NCBI GenBank assembly: GCA_905182075.1
Contig: CAJIZS010000001.1
Coordinates: 186,001-250,000, forward strand
Length of the DNA: 64,000 nucleotides
Direction of reading: 5' to 3'
Origin: an uncultured Methylophilaceae bacterium
GTDB lineage: Bacteria > Pseudomonadota > Gammaproteobacteria > Burkholderiales > Methylophilaceae
The translations under genes were made by a program, and so were the position numbers. How positions within the stretch are numbered: position 1 is the first letter of the stretch; the number at the start of each line of letters is the position of its first letter. The notes beneath the pieces were generated by a model. It did no database searches. It was not told the origin of the DNA and saw only the letters and a program-made list of their open reading frames with translations. Below, in pieces: positions 22,548 through 34,875 of this stretch.

Positions 22548-23982
22548 TTAATTAAAAATTGACTTAAAAGATTTCACTGGCCTTCCTGTTGCTGACTTTT
22601 GAGCGCCAGAAATCCATGCAGTACCTGCTATATCTAAATGAGCCCAATTATATTTTTTTGCATATCTAGATAAAAAACATGCTGCCGTAATACTACCAGC
22701 AGCTCTTCCTCCAATATTAGCAATATCCGCAAAGTTACTATTTAAAAGTGGTTGATATTCATCCCACAAAGGCATTTGCCAAGCCAAATCCAATGATTCT
22801 TCTCCGGCATCTAGCAACTCTTTTGCTAAGGGCTCATGATTACTAAATACTGCTGAAGCATGGTGGCCAAGAGCAATTACGCAAGCCCCTGTCAAAGTAG
22901 CGATGTCGATTACTGTATCTGGGGTATATCTTTCTGTATAAGTTAAGGCGTCACATAAAACAAGCCTACCTTCTGCATCAGTATTTAAGATTTCTATTGT
23001 TTGGCCAGACATACTCTTAACAATATCGCCAGGTTTTAGTGCCGCCCCATCAGGTAAATTTTCACAAGCTGGTATAACACTAACAAGATTTATAGGTAAT
23101 TTAAGTAGCCCTGCCATTTTCATGACACCCAGCGCTGTTGCAGCCCCACACATATCATATTTCATTTCATCCATAGCAGGACTTGGCTTAATAGAAACAC
23201 CACCTGTATCAGCCTTATAAAAAACATCATAAACAATAGGTTTTTTATTTTTTCTCTCTAAAATTAAATTTTTTATAGTCTTCTCTACTCCCCTGCGTAA
23301 CAGATAAAAAAGATCCCATTTTTAATTTTTCAATTTGTTTTTTATCTAAAATTTTAACTTTAATATTTAATTCTTTTGCAAGTTTTTTTGCTTGGTTTGC
23401 CAAATAAGTTGGCGTACAAATATTTGGAGGTAAATTTCCTAAATCTTTAGTAAGGTTTGCGCCATTTGCTATAGCTTCACCATGCTTGATACCCAAATTG
23501 ACGTTAGATAAATTTGCTTTGTCTCCGTGAAGAATAACATTGTAAGAATTTGCCTTTTCTTTTGATGAAGTTTTTTGAGAATTTATACAGTAATTATTAT
23601 TGATAATGGCTCTAACAAGATATGAGCTTGCAGAATACATAGTGATCTCTTTATTTATAAATTGATCCAATGAAATAAGTATCGTATTAAAACTCTTTGA
23701 TTTTAAGTTTCTAGTAATCTTTTCAAGACTATTAAAGAAAATTTTTGCAGTTAATTTTTTTTGGTCTCCAACTCTTAATAGGATTACTCGTGAATACTGC
23801 TCAACTGAATGAGTAATTAAAGTATCGCCAACCTTGTTTGATAAATCTCCAGTTTTAATAATATTGTTCAATTTAGATACCAGCGGTTTATCCAGGCTAC
23901 TATTATTTAAAATTTGATTTTTATCGCTTACTGCTAATATAATAATGTCCGCTTGGATTTTTTTAATTAAATCTGATTTAAA
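22548..23982 (-). CDS. pepA: Leucyl aminopeptidase PepA (frameshifted, start unresolved)
   Basis: PepA is a dizinc M17 aminopeptidase. The N-terminal domain reads [17 protein letters not shown] and onward to [20 protein letters not shown] shift near 23245 separates it from the catalytic part: GGVSIKP region, [18 protein letters not shown], the active-site [16 protein letters not shown] and [14 protein letters not shown]. The C-terminus is [14 protein letters not shown]. No good start codon is in frame after the stop at 23983, so the 5' end is probably damaged. It is divergent from lptF, a common arrangement. Confidence 0.88.
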
Positions 23983-24029
23983 TTATTGTTACTATTTAGG
24001 ATTCTGTAGTAAATCAAAAAATTAAGCTA

Positions 24030-25146
24030 ATGCTATATAAAACAACCTTAACAAAAGAACTATTTTATACATCTTTATCAACGATTCTAGTCCTTGCTGG
24101 GAGTCGTGGTCGCTCAAAGAATTGTTTATGTTTTTCGCCTTGCAGCAAAGGGTATTATACCTAATGACACGATTGATACGATTTTAGTTTTTAATTTACT
24201 TAAACATTTACCTCTACTCCTATCCCTTACTTTATTTTTAACTATTCTAATGACTTTAAGTAGATGGTATAAAGATAGTGAAATGATTATATGGTTTAGT
24301 TCTGGACTTGGGCTATATAGCCTAATAAAACCAATCATCGCATTTTGTGTGCCAACAATTATCCTTATAGGCTATCTGTCTTTTTTTGTAAGTCCATGGG
24401 CCGTTCAAAAAGTTGAAGAATACAGAAACGGCATTAAAACAAGAGATGAATTTTCAACGATTAGTCCGGGAGTATTTAAAGAAGCTAAGTCAAAAAATAG
24501 AATATTTTATGTGGAAGGATTTAGCGAGCTTGGAAATGTTGTGAAAAATGTATTCGTTCAATCAGAGCAGAATGGAAAGCTTGGAATAATTGTATCAAAT
24601 CAAGGGAAAAGAATAACTAATGAAAAAAATGAAACCTATATAGTCATGGAAGATGGAAAGCGCTATGAGGGTGAGTCAGATACTCAAGAGTTTTCAACAA
24701 CAAATTATGAAAAATATAGTATTTTATTAGAAAAAGAGATTCCGTCTTTATCTAATGTTGGAGCGCAGGCAGGGGTAGTTGAAGCTGCATCAACATTTAT
24801 CCTTCTTGGGAAAAATCCTGGAGGGTATTTTAAGGACAGGTATCCGGCAGAGCTATCCTGGAGAATGTCACTTCCATTGTCAGCGCTATGTTTACTTTTA
24901 ATAGCTATCCCACTAAGCTTCAATAACCCTAGAGCAGGACGTTCTGCAAATATAATAATTGCAGTTTTAATATTCGTTGTTTATAACAATCTCATTGGAA
25001 TTTTAAATAGTCTGATTGCAGTCGGAAAATTAAATTTTTGGGTTGGGGCTCTTGCGCCACACATCATTTTTGGATCAATTGGCATTTATTTAACTTATAG
25101 AAGATCTCGAAACTTACCATTACTACCTAAAAGACCATTTAAATAA
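24030..25146 (+). CDS. lptF: LPS export permease LptF (one frameshift)
   Basis: LptF pairs with LptG in the LptB2FG transporter that extracts lipopolysaccharide from the inner membrane. The start MLYKTTLTKELFYTSLSTIL leads to a shift near 24095. The remaining 350 residues are then in one frame, with LGVVVAQRIVYVFRLAAKG, SPWAVQKVEEYRNGIKTRDE, the periplasmic beta-jellyroll, and the C-terminal helices beginning RYPAELSWRMSLPLSALCL. Length is about 371 residues. It is followed by lptG after one base. Confidence 0.92.
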
Positions 25147-25147
25147 A

Positions 25148-26213
25148 ATGACTCATATTACAAAATATTTAAATAAAGAATTTTTTCTAGGTATAACGAT
25201 GGTCTTATTTGGAGGGGTGGCACTCTTTTCTTTTTTTGACTTTATTCAAGAAATCACAGATCTTGGTAAAGGAAATTACGGACTAATTCAAGCCATTGTG
25301 TTCGTTGTATACAGTATTCCGTACACATTGAAGTGAAACAATTACCTGAGTTAGCAATAAATGAAGATGATATATGTTTTGGGCAGCTTTCATTTAATTC
25401 AGAATTTACAGTTGGGTCGTGTTCTTATCATCAAAAAAATAGCTTTCTCACTTATTTTCGTAAGCTTATTTTTTAGTTTTTTTACATTAATTATTGGTAA
25501 CTTAGTTACCCCAGGAAGTGAAAAAAATGCACAGCAATTAAAAATTAATTCTACAGACTCGACTGTTAGTAAACAATTCAAATCTGGATTTTGGATAAAG
25601 GACGGTGATAGTTTTGTTAATATTACGAATGTTTTGCCAGATGCGACATTGCAAGATATAAATATATATGAATTTGATCAGGACTTTTCCTTAAGAACAA
25701 TAATTAAAGCAAAAGGTGGTAAATTTGACGATGGTCAATGGAAGTTAAATCAGATATCCATAACCAACTTTAACGAAGATAAGGTGATTACAAAAAAAAT
25801 TGATGATGGAAACTGGAAGTCTCTTATAAGACCCGAGATGATGAATGTCCTTATAATATCGCCAGATAAAATGAGTATTATTAATTTAGTTAATTTCATT
25901 GATTATCTTAAAATAAACAACCAAAAAGTATCGAGGTATGAGGTTGCATTATGGGAAAAGATAATTCAACCAATAATGCCAATAATTATGATTATATTTG
26001 CTATACCATTTGGATTTTTACAAGAAAGATCAGGGGGTAAATTTTCTTGAGGCTGTAGGAATAATTTTAGGTATTATTTATCAAATTATGAACACATTTA
26101 TACGGCATTTAGGTCTTTTAAATGATTGGCCGCCATTTTTAAGCTCTTTGATTCCCTCTCTTATTTTTCTAACAGCTGGCGCTTACCTAATATTTAGATT
26201 TGAACGAGTATAA
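25148..26213 (+). CDS. lptG: LPS export permease LptG (frameshifted)
   Basis: LptG is the second permease of the LPS exporter. The N-terminal part is MTHITKYLNKEFFLGITMV to SIPYTL. A noisy stretch near 25335-25440 contains CFGQLSFNSEFTV in another frame, the remnant of the conserved ALGQL..SE block. From about 25430 to 26040 one frame covers IGNLVTPGSEKNAQQLK and the periplasmic domain. A last shift near 26030 leads to GIILGIIYQIMNTFIRHLG and SLIPSLIFLTAGAYLIFRF. The span fits about 355 residues. Its end overlaps the RDD gene by 20 bases on the opposite strand. Confidence 0.88.
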
Positions 26214-26590
26214 TTTTTGAATCAAGAATAAGGTCATGCATGTATTCTCTTCCACCAAACAGAATATTTAAATAGAAAAGTAGTAAAAGAGCTACGCCTA
26301 GAGTTGCTAAGACATACCTTAATAAAAAAAAAATAAATTTGTGGTCTTTTGGAGGAATTAATTTAAGCTTCCATGCCTTCATTGCCAATGTTTGCCCACC
26401 ATACATGCTGGATTAAAGATATTTTACCCATTGAAAAACCCGTAAAATAAAAAGACAATATTTGGGTAGCGATTGCTTTAAAATTAAAAAAGAAAAGAAT
26501 TAAAAAGGTTATTACAAACCATAAAGCAATTTGAATTATTAATTCATAAAATAAGCAACTATAAAGTCTAAAAACGGTTTTAATTTGCAA
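26194..26590 (-). CDS. RDD family membrane protein (one frameshift)
   Basis: A small membrane protein of the RDD family, whose function is mostly unknown. The N-terminal frame MQIKTVFRLYSCLFYELIIQ carries two hydrophobic helices. After a shift near 26400 the protein reads YGGQTLAMKAWKLKLIPPKD, the RDD hallmark (GQTLAMKAWKLKL), then a helix and the C-terminal YMHDLILDSKIILV. The restored length is about 131 residues. RDD genes often lie near lptFG and pepA in Betaproteobacteria. Confidence 0.82.
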
Positions 26591-26620
26591 TTTTAGTCTA
26601 ACTACCCAAATAACCTATGA

Positions 26621-26905
26621 TTATCTAAAATACTTACGAGACTTATGCATTAATGGAATTGCCGCCAATGCTAGTAAGCACCCAAAAGCTGTTCCAAAAG
26701 CCAGAGACCAATTTAAGCTGACTGCACCTCCCATAAAATCACTAAATGTATTACCTAGTCCCGCTCCGATAATGGCGCCTAAACCTACTTGTAATTTTTT
26801 AGGTAGGTATTTTTCTAACCCTAACCCAAAAAAAGCTCCGACAAGCATAATGCTATTATCAACGATTCCAAATAAAACATAATCAATAAACGCTTCTGTA
26901 AACAT
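26621..26905 (-). CDS. Small glycine-rich membrane protein, function unknown
   Basis: A 94-residue intact frame with three hydrophobic stretches, many glycines (VGAFFGLGLEKYLPK, LGAIIGAGLGNTFSDFMGG) and a basic C-terminus MHKSRKYFR. The pattern suggests closely packed membrane helices. I do not recognise the family. It lies between the RDD gene and the divergent ampD. Upstream, aggag at 26910-26914 would serve as a ribosome binding site just before its ATG. Confidence 0.7.
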   Translation of the reverse strand: MFTEAFIDYVLFGIVDNSIMLVGAFFGLGLEKYLPKKLQVGLGAIIGAGLGNTFSDFMGGAVSLNWSLAFGTAFGCLLALAAIPLMHKSRKYFR

Positions 26906-26998
26906 AACACTCTCCTAATTTCGACTATAATTAATGCATAAATTTACAAAAACCATTAGACTTAATAAATGAACTATACATAATTATAAGTGATTTAA

Positions 26999-27563
26999 AT
27001 GGACTCTTTTAAAAATTTATTCTGCATCAATTCTGATGGCTTCCTAAACAATGTCAAACAAATCCATTCTCCAAATCAAGATGCTCGCCCTTCCGATGAA
27101 GAGATTTCATTATTAGTTATCCATAATATAAGCCTCCCCCCAAATATATTTGGAAATACATATATAGAAGATTTTTTTTCTAATTCTCTCAATAATAAAA
27201 TACATCCGTATTTTAAAACTATAAAGAATCTTAAGGTATCTTCCCATTTCTTAATTAAGCGAACAGGAGAAATTATTCAGTTCGTTTCATGTAATAATCG
27301 TGCTTGGCATGCGGGCGAGTCTTCATGGAAAAATAAAGTTAACTGCAATAATTTTTCTATTGGAATTGAGTTAGAGGGTACGTCATGAACCTTTTGAGAA
27401 TAATCAATATATGAAACTTATAAACCTTATTAAATGTCTCTATAATAATTATCCAATTAGTGATATTGTTGGTCACAATCAAATCTCACCCCAACGAAAA
27501 ACTGATCCAGGGCCCTTCTTTAATTGGAATTTAATTAATTTGGAAAAAATTCATGAGAAATAG
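26999..27563 (+). CDS. ampD: 1,6-anhydro-N-acetylmuramyl-L-alanine amidase AmpD (one frameshift)
   Basis: AmpD is the cytoplasmic zinc amidase of peptidoglycan recycling. The first 129 codons give ISLLVIHNISLPPNIFGN with the zinc His, HFLIKRTGEIIQFVS, NNRAWHAGESSWKNK and SIGIELEGT. After a one-base shift near 27385 the frame continues FENNQYMKLINLIKCLYN and GHNQISPQRKTDPGPFFNW, which has the second zinc His and the conserved Lys and Asp. About 187 residues after repair. Its end overlaps the start of the next gene by 11 bases. Confidence 0.92.
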
Positions 27564-28624
27564 TATTAAATATATTTTCATACCAACTATATTCAGCATA
27601 CTTCTTCTTGGTTGCAGTGAAAAAGAATCTTCAGTAGAAAAAACTAAAAGAGCCATTTATATAACAATAGCTAAAGCATCATTAGAAACTTTTGAAGATA
27701 AGGAATCTGCAATAGGGTCAATTAGAGGGATTATTGATCCAACTATTTCTACAGAAATTTCAGGGAAAGTAATTAAATTACATGCACGAACAGGGTCAAT
27801 TGTAAAAAAAGGTGACCTTCTTGCCGAAATAGAGCAAAAAGATTACCAGTTCCAGTTATCTCTTTCAAAAGCAGAGGTTAGAAAGCTTGAAGCTCGACTA
27901 GCTAATCAAGAAAAAAATTATCTAAGAAATCTAAGTTTAGTTGATAAGAAATTTATTTCTGAAAATGCACTAGACGTAATTATTACAGAAAAAAATGAAA
28001 CCATAGAAGAGCTAGAAATTTTCAAGTCAAGAAAAAATATTGCGCAATCTAATATTGATAAAACTAAAATTTATGCGCCTATTTCTGGGACTGTTGAAAA
28101 ACAAATTCCTTCAATTGGAGATTTTCTCAAAATAGGAGATCCCGTATTTCAGATTATTAACAATAAAAAGCTTCGGGCACATATACCATTTCCTGAAAAA
28201 TTAGCTTCTAAATTAAAAGCTGGGTATTCCTATTAAGCTTAAAACACCAACCTCAGAAAGTGAAATTATAGTTAATATTGCTGAATTAAAACCTCAATTA
28301 ATGTCTGATAGTCGCTCTATAGATATCATAGCTGATATTGAGGGTCAGCCTGACTGGCAACCCGGAGCCAGTGTAAAAGGTACGGTAATTTTTTCAACCA
28401 GAGAAGGTGTTGCAGTCCCAGAACAAAGTGTTGTATTGAGACCGGCTGGACAAGTTGTATATATAGTCAATAAAGATAAAGTAGAGCAGCGTAAAGTCAT
28501 AATTGGAATTAACCAGGACGGTATTATTGAAATTCTCTCTGGGTTAGAAGAAAATGAAGTAGTTGCGCTTGACGGTGCCGGATACCTAACTGACCAAACT
28601 TTAATTAATATTTCAGCCCCATAA
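27553..28624 (+). CDS. RND efflux periplasmic adaptor lipoprotein (one frameshift)
   Basis: A membrane-fusion protein of the RND efflux type. The N-terminus MRNSIKYIFIPTIFSILLLG followed by Cys is a lipoprotein signal. The barrel-sandwich halves are ISGKVIKLHARTGSIVKKGD and IYAPISGTVEKQIPSIGDF, separated by a coiled-coil hairpin rich in Lys and Glu. A shift near 28230 joins the C-terminal part, which includes PGASVKGTVIFSTREGVAVP. It is followed after 4 bases by the RND pump gene. About 357 residues after repair. Substrate unknown. Confidence 0.9.
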
Positions 28625-28628
28625 AAGT

Positions 28629-31600
28629 ATGACATTACCTGAAATTTCAATTCGAAGACATGTGCTAGCCTGGATGATTTCGGCAATATTTGTTTTATTA
28701 GGAATTATTAGTTTTCAAAAAATTGGTATTGATAAATTTCCTACCATTGATTTTCCAATTCTCACGGTTACAACAGTATTAGAGGGAGCTAATCCCGAAA
28801 TTGTTGATGCCAGCATTACTAATCTAATTGAAGAAGCAGTAAACACCACTCCAGGTATTGATTCTATTAAGTCCGAATCATCTCCGGGTGTTTCTGTCGT
28901 AAGTGTCACATTTAATTTAGATAAGGATATTGAAGTAGCATTTAATGAAATTCAGTCAAAGGTGAGCCAAGTTAGCTAGGCGATTACCCGATGATATTGT
29001 GCCTCCGGTTGTTCGAAAAGTTGAAACAAATGCAAGTGCGATCATGTGGCTATCTTTAACAGGTAATCTGGATCCATCAATGTATACGCCAGAACATTTT
29101 AAAGAAAAAAATAGAAACTGTTGATGGTGTGGGTTATGTCACGCTAGGTGGAAGGAGAGATAGAACCATAAGAATTAATCTGCTTCCTGAAAGAATGTCT
29201 GCTTTAAAAATAACACCTAAGGATTTAATTGTTGCCTTTAAGAAAGAGCATATACAGTTACCTGGGGGATTTCTTGTAAGGGCTCAGTCAGAAAAAATGT
29301 TTAAACTTGATTTAGAGTTCCATAAAGTTAAAGATTTAAATGAAATGATTGTTGCCTATCGAAATGGTGGTCCAATTAAAATAAAAGATGTGGCTGAAGT
29401 AGAGGATGGCTTAGATGACTATAGACAAACAGCTCGACACAACGGCAAGCCATCAATTGGTCTTGGAATTATAAAAGTAGCGAATTCTAATACTGTTGAT
29501 ATTATTAATAAAATTAAAGAAAAAATTGACACACAAATAAGGCCAGATTTACCACCAGGTTTAGAGCTACAGTATTCAACAGATGATTCAATTTATATTA
29601 AATCTATGGTCAAGTCTCTTCAAAACCATATTCTTGAGGGGACTTTATTAGCAGCCTTGGTAGTGTTATTTTTCTTAAAATCTCTTCGCTCAACATTGAT
29701 TATTGCAATTGCTATTCCTATTTCACTTTTAGGCTCCATCGCAGTAATGTTTTTTTATGGTTTTACGTTTAACAGTATGACCTTGCTTGCTCTAATATTA
29801 TTGATTGGTGTTGTAGTTGATGACTCAATTGTAGTACTTGAAAATATTTTTCGCCATCAAAAAAATATTGATAAAAATATATTTAATGCAGCTATTAATG
29901 GAAGTAAAGAAGTTGTCTTTGCTGTCCTTGCATCTTCATTAGCTTTAGTTTTTAAGGGGCCCCAGTTATTTTTATGGATGGAATTATTGGGCGTTTCTTT
30001 GAATCATTTGCAGTAGTTGTTACAGCTGGAATATTAGTCTCATTAATCATTTCTTTAACATTAACCCCTATGTTGTGCTCAAAATTTTTAGCAATGCAGG
30101 AAAAAGAAATTAGTTGGCTCAAAGGTTTAAATAATTTCTTTGAAAAACTAGATAAAAATTACAAGAAAATATTAACTTGGACTTTATCCCATAGATTAAA
30201 AGTCTTAATTTCAAGCCTTATTATAGTTCTTGCAAGTAGTCTTCTTTTCTCAAAAGTAGAAAAAACTCTAGTACCTGAACAAGATGAAAGTCGATTTACT
30301 GTCAGATTTAAAACTCCTTTAGGCTCTAATATGGAATATACCTATAGCAAATTATTGGAAATTGAGAAAATTATTAATCAATATGATGACTACACCGCCA
30401 GTGTTTTCTCATCGATTGGATTGGGAAGTCGAGGACAAGTTAATAGCGGTTTTATTTCAGTTAGGCTGAAAGAAAAAAATAAACGCACACTATCTCAATC
30501 TGAAATTATGGAAAAAATGAGAATTGATTTTAATCAACTTGCTGGTGTAAAAGCTTATCCTTCAGGGGTTTCATTTGCTGGAGGTAGGCGTTCAGAAAAA
30601 TTACAATTTTCAATTACTGGGCCAAGTATTGAAAAGGTTGCTGCATTAAGTGATGAACTTTTAATAAAACTATCTGAAAATGAAGGATTAGGAAGGATTG
30701 ATCTTAATTTACAACTTAATTTACCTCAAATGATTTTAGATATAGACCGTGATAAAGCATCCAGCTTTGGTATTAGCGCTGCTGACATTGCCGAAGCAAT
30801 TTCTGTCCTAAGCAATGGGTTGGACGTTGCAAGATTCAATGATGAGCCAGGAGATGGGCAAAGATATGATGTTAGGTTAAAAGCAAAAGAGGGTTCGTTT
30901 GAAAAATTAAGCGACCTTAATAAAATATATTTACGAAGTACGTCTGGGGAACTAGTTCGACTTGATACGATTGCCTCTTTCCACCAAGAATTAGGGCCGG
31001 CAGTAATGGGGCGACAAGACTTACAATATTCATCAAATTTTTATTCTAATCCAACAATGTCTCTTGGTGAGGCGGTTAAATTAATTGAACAGGTCAGCGA
31101 GAATATTCTTCCTGGTGAATATTCTATTCAATTAGAAGGTCAAGCTAAAGAGTTTGCAAAAACCATGAGTAATGTAATTTTTGTATTTTTTTTAGCGACT
31201 ATATTACTTTATATGGTCTTAGCTAGTCTTTTTAACTCATTTTTCCAACCATTAATAGTTATGCTAGCGCAGCCATTAGCGGTAATTGGAGGTATATTCT
31301 TATTGTGGATTACTGGAAATAGTCTCAATATTTATTCAATGATTGGGATGGTTCTTTTAATTGGGCTTGTTGCAAAAAATTCTATTTTATTGGTAGATAT
31401 GACAAATCAATTAAAAGCAGCTGGGAGAAAAACAGATCAAGCGCTTCTGGAGGCATGCCCTATACGACTTCGCCCAGTCCTAATGACTTCTCTTACACTA
31501 ATACTAGCCTTGATGCCGGCAGCCTTAGGGTATGGTGCCGGGTCTGAATCTAATGGGCCACTTGCCATCGCTGTAATTGGTGGAATGATTTCTTCTACTT

Positions 31601-31701
31601 TACTAACCTTAATCGTTATACCTGCTGCCTATTCTTTATCACTAGAAGTTATTGAAAAAAAGAAAAGGAAAGTTAGGCTTAGGAACAGCATCCACAATTA
31701 G
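28629..31701 (+). CDS. RND family efflux permease, HAE-1/AcrB type (frameshifted)
   Basis: An inner-membrane proton-driven export pump of about 1,020 residues. It starts MTLPEISIRRHVLAWMISAI, typical of the family, with a porter domain after the first helix. Shifts near 28975 and 29110, and one near 29960 (around the VPVIFMDGIIGRFFESFA region), divide it. The proton-relay helix carries LLALILLIGVVVDDSIVVLE with the two Asp residues. The C-terminal half is intact, with MIGMVLLIGLVAKNSILLVD and IRLRPVLMTSLTLILALMP. Its last 60 bases overlap the convergent symporter gene. Confidence 0.92.
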
Positions 31702-32892
31702 TGCCCCTACTAAATCACCTTCAACATTAATTGTTGTCCTAAATGTATCGATCAACCTATCCATTGGGAGAAGAATGGCTAATGCTTCCAAAGGTAAGCC
31801 TAAAACCTGTAAAACCATTGCCATAGTTACCATTCCAGCACTAGGAATTCCCGGAGCACCAATTGAAGCAACCATGGCAGTAAAGAATAAAATAAGCTGT
31901 TGAGCTAAAGTTAGGTCCATACCGACTAGGTTTGCAATGAATAATGCTGCCGCTGCTTCATATAATGCTGTCCCATCCATATTCATGGTAGCTCCTAATG
32001 GAAGAACAAAATTAGATACCCCTTTAGAGGTCTTGAAATTATCGTTAGCTACACTCAAAGTAATTGGGAGGGTTGCTGCACTAGAACTAGTGGCGAATGC
32101 AGTAATAAATGCCGGCTTTCCTTCTCTCAATAAATTCATAGGTGTTATTTTAGTTAAGAAAAATAAAATAGTCGGTAGGATCACAACCCCATGAAAAAGA
32201 ATCAGAAATATTACAGTGAAAATAAAAATACCTAATTGCGAAAATAAATCCATATCTTGATTAACAACCATATTCACTAAAAGTGCGAATACCCCTAATG
32301 GTGCAAATAGCATTAACCAATGAACAATCTTAAGCATAACCTCATAAAGACTAGTAAAGACATTTTTAGCTGCCTTAAATTTATCTTTCTTATCATTTAA
32401 TGCGATACCAATAATGATAGAAAAAGCTATAAGCGGTAGAATTTTTCCTGAAGCAAGTGAATTAAACGGATTTTCAAATAAGCTCAATAAAAACTGCTTA
32501 AAGAATTCTAGGATTGTCATGGTGGGTGGTAAATTATTATTAACTGATTGCCAGGACTCGATAGTTAGACCAACGCCTGGCTGGACAATATTCATAACAA
32601 TAAGGGCCAAGGTAATTGCAATTGACATAGTTACCATAAAATATAAAAAAGTTGACTTCCATATTAAGCTTGAGTTTTTCCCTCCACCTAAATTTGAAAC
32701 GCCAACAACAATTGAGAAAAAAACAAGCGGTACTAGAATCATTTTAAGAGATTTGATAAATAACTTACCAACTAAATCCGTCAGCTCTAATATTGATTGA
32801 TTAAAAAATAGATCTGGGAAGAATTTAAGGAAAAGCCCAAGAAAGATTCCAGACAAAGCAGCTATTAAGATATATTTATTAGTAGTATTCAT
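31642..32892 (-). CDS. Dicarboxylate/amino acid:cation symporter (DAACS family)
   Basis: An intact 416-residue secondary transporter of the GltP/DctA family. The N-terminus MNTTNKYILIAALSGIFLGL is hydrophobic. The re-entrant loop HP1 carries FATSSSAATLPITL, and the cation-binding helix carries LPLGATMNMDGTALYEA (NMDGT). HP2 reads ASIGAPGIPSAGMV and TM8 LPMDRLIDTFRTTINVEGD. The Arg and Asp of TM8 suit acidic substrates; whether it takes glutamate or C4-dicarboxylates cannot be told. The 3' end overlaps the RND gene by 60 bases. Confidence 0.94.
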   Translation of the reverse strand: MNTTNKYILIAALSGIFLGLFLKFFPDLFFNQSILELTDLVGKLFIKSLKMILVPLVFFSIVVGVSNLGGGKNSSLIWKSTFLYFMVTMSIAITLALIVMNIVQPGVGLTIESWQSVNNNLPPTMTILEFFKQFLLSLFENPFNSLASGKILPLIAFSIIIGIALNDKKDKFKAAKNVFTSLYEVMLKIVHWLMLFAPLGVFALLVNMVVNQDMDLFSQLGIFIFTVIFLILFHGVVILPTILFFLTKITPMNLLREGKPAFITAFATSSSAATLPITLSVANDNFKTSKGVSNFVLPLGATMNMDGTALYEAAAALFIANLVGMDLTLAQQLILFFTAMVASIGAPGIPSAGMVTMAMVLQVLGLPLEALAILLPMDRLIDTFRTTINVEGDLVGALIVDAVPKPNFPFLFFNNF

Positions 32893-34148
32893 TTATTCCA
32901 CCCTTTCAAAAACTGCCCCGAAAAAACAATCTGTATTATTTTCTAAAGAATTTAGTTTAAGGAATTTACCATCACCCAAAGTTATTTTATACCTAGACAT
33001 TATAGAGCTTTGAGGGACTACTCTAAAGTTAATATTATTCTTAATATTACCGCTCCACCAATTTTCATTTTCATCCTCAAGGATACTGCATGTAGCATAA
33101 ACTAAATACCCTCCTATCTTACATAGACTTGATGCAGCATTAAGAATTGCCTCTTGTTTAGAAATAAGTTCATTAAGTGACTTTTCATTATGTTTCCACT
33201 TTAAATCAGGATTTCTTCTTAAGGTACCTAGACCAGTACAAGGAGAATCAACTAGAACCCTATCGAATTTTCCTCTAAGTCTTTTAATCTTTATGTCATT
33301 TTCATTGCTTATTCTTTGCATAGTAATATTTGAGGCACCAGATCTTTTCAATCTTTTCTTTAAATTTGCAAGTCTCTTTTCGGAGACATCAAAAGCATAA
33401 ATGCGACCTGTATTTTTCATCAAAGATGAAAGTGCAAGAGATTTTCCACCAGCTCCCGCACAAAAATCTGCAACCATTTGGCCTCTATCAGGAGACACTA
33501 AGTATGAAAGAATTTGACTCCCCTCATCCTGGACCTCAATATTTCCATTTAAAAATAAAGGATGCTTTTGAATAGACGTCCCCCTTGGCAAGCCAAAGCC
33601 CCGGGAATGCGGGAAATATCCTTACTTATATCAGGAAAAGATAATCGTAATTCTTCTATCACAACATTGATGGATTTATTCATAAGAGCATTAACACGGA
33701 CATTAAGGTTTGCAGGGGAAAGCATATTACTTGCCAAATCAAATGTCTTCTTTTCCCCCATCTCTGCAACTAATTTTGTCCACAACCAACCTGGTAAGCT
33801 AAGTTTTACTGGATGAACTGATTGACTTAGCTTCATTGATTTAACATTTTTTAAAAAAAGCTCATCTTTATCAGTAATTAAATGTAAGATTTCTCTAATA
33901 CTTTTCCTTAATATTTTTATTAAATAAACTAAAATCATTTGGTGGGAATCTTTTGAGCCGGCTACCCTCTCTAAATAAACTTTATTTCTAATAACCCCGT
34001 AAAAAAGCTCTGCAATACATGCCCGATCTTGACTACCAATATTTTTATTGTTTCTAAAGAACTCACTAAGTTTAGAGTCAACTGGCTTGCTATCTAAATA
34101 ACTTACATTTAAAATTTCCGCACAATTTTTTATACTAACTTTATTCAA
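32893..34148 (-). CDS. RsmB/NOP2-family RNA (cytosine-C5) methyltransferase (one frameshift)
   Basis: A SAM-dependent rRNA m5C methyltransferase. The N-terminal NusB-like and recognition part runs MNKVSIKNCAEILNVSYL to LPGWLWTKLVAEMG. A shift near 33580 joins VQDEGSQILSYLVSPDRGQM and the SAM site VADFCAGAGGKSLALSSLM. The catalytic pair is DSPCTGLGTLRRNPDLKW and LVYATCSILEDEN. About 418 residues. It is a second family member beside rsmB at 61330-62531, and is probably the betaproteobacterial paralogue found next to DUF3108 genes. Its stop abuts the symporter start. Confidence 0.9.
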
Positions 34149-34187
34149 AATTAATCCTTTTTTTTAAATACAATAATTAAATATGGG

Positions 34188-34875
34188 TTACTTAAAATTT
34201 AAACTTGTTTCTACCAATTTTAGATCAACTAATAGACCAAAATTAGTTTTAATTCTTGCTTTGAGAGGAATTCGATAAGGATGCTTAGAAATCCAGAGAT
34301 AATGTATTGTATTTTTTTGGCCAATAATTTCTCCTTTGTACAAATCCGTATTCTTTAATGTTGGCATATCTTCAATATAGCTAGCCTCTACCTTCTCATA
34401 ACGAAACTTCTTAATACTTTTTCCCTCAATGATTTCATAAGTATATTCATCTTGATAATCTTTATAATTGAATTGAAAAAGCAGAGATATTAAATCCTGT
34501 GGGTCATTTAAAAAACTCTTAATATTTTTTTTATTTTTATATGTAATTTCAATATTTTTTTTTGATAAATTTTTTTTTAAACTATATTTTTTTTTCTATT
34601 TCTATATATTCTCAACAGGGATATATATCTAATCATAGTAACACAACCCTAGAATGAAACTCTCTATCTCCAAAAAGTTTTAGAATTCCTTTTGTTTTAA
34701 GGCTTGCTTTAAATTTATAATCTTTATTATTTTGGATATATTTTATATCCACTTGACCAATATTTTTTTTTGAATGATACAAGTCGAATTTTTTAAATAT
34801 ATCATTGTTTTTGTATATTTTCATTATACATAAAAATAATATTAAACTAAATAATTTCGACTTGTTCTTCACCAT
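34188..34875 (-). CDS. DUF3108 domain protein (frameshifted)
   Basis: The N-terminus [20 protein letters not shown] has a hydrophobic, signal-like stretch, followed by FDLYHSKKNIGQVDIKYIQN and KTKGILKLFGDREFHSR. After frame changes near 34640 and 34585 the C-terminal part continues DLISLLFQFNYKDYQDEYTY, YLWISKHPYRIPLKARIK and LLVDLKLVETSLNFK. The layout matches DUF3108, a periplasmic family of unknown function usually encoded next to an RsmB paralogue in Betaproteobacteria, as here. Its start overlaps the end of purM by 29 bases. About 229 residues after repair. Confidence 0.75.
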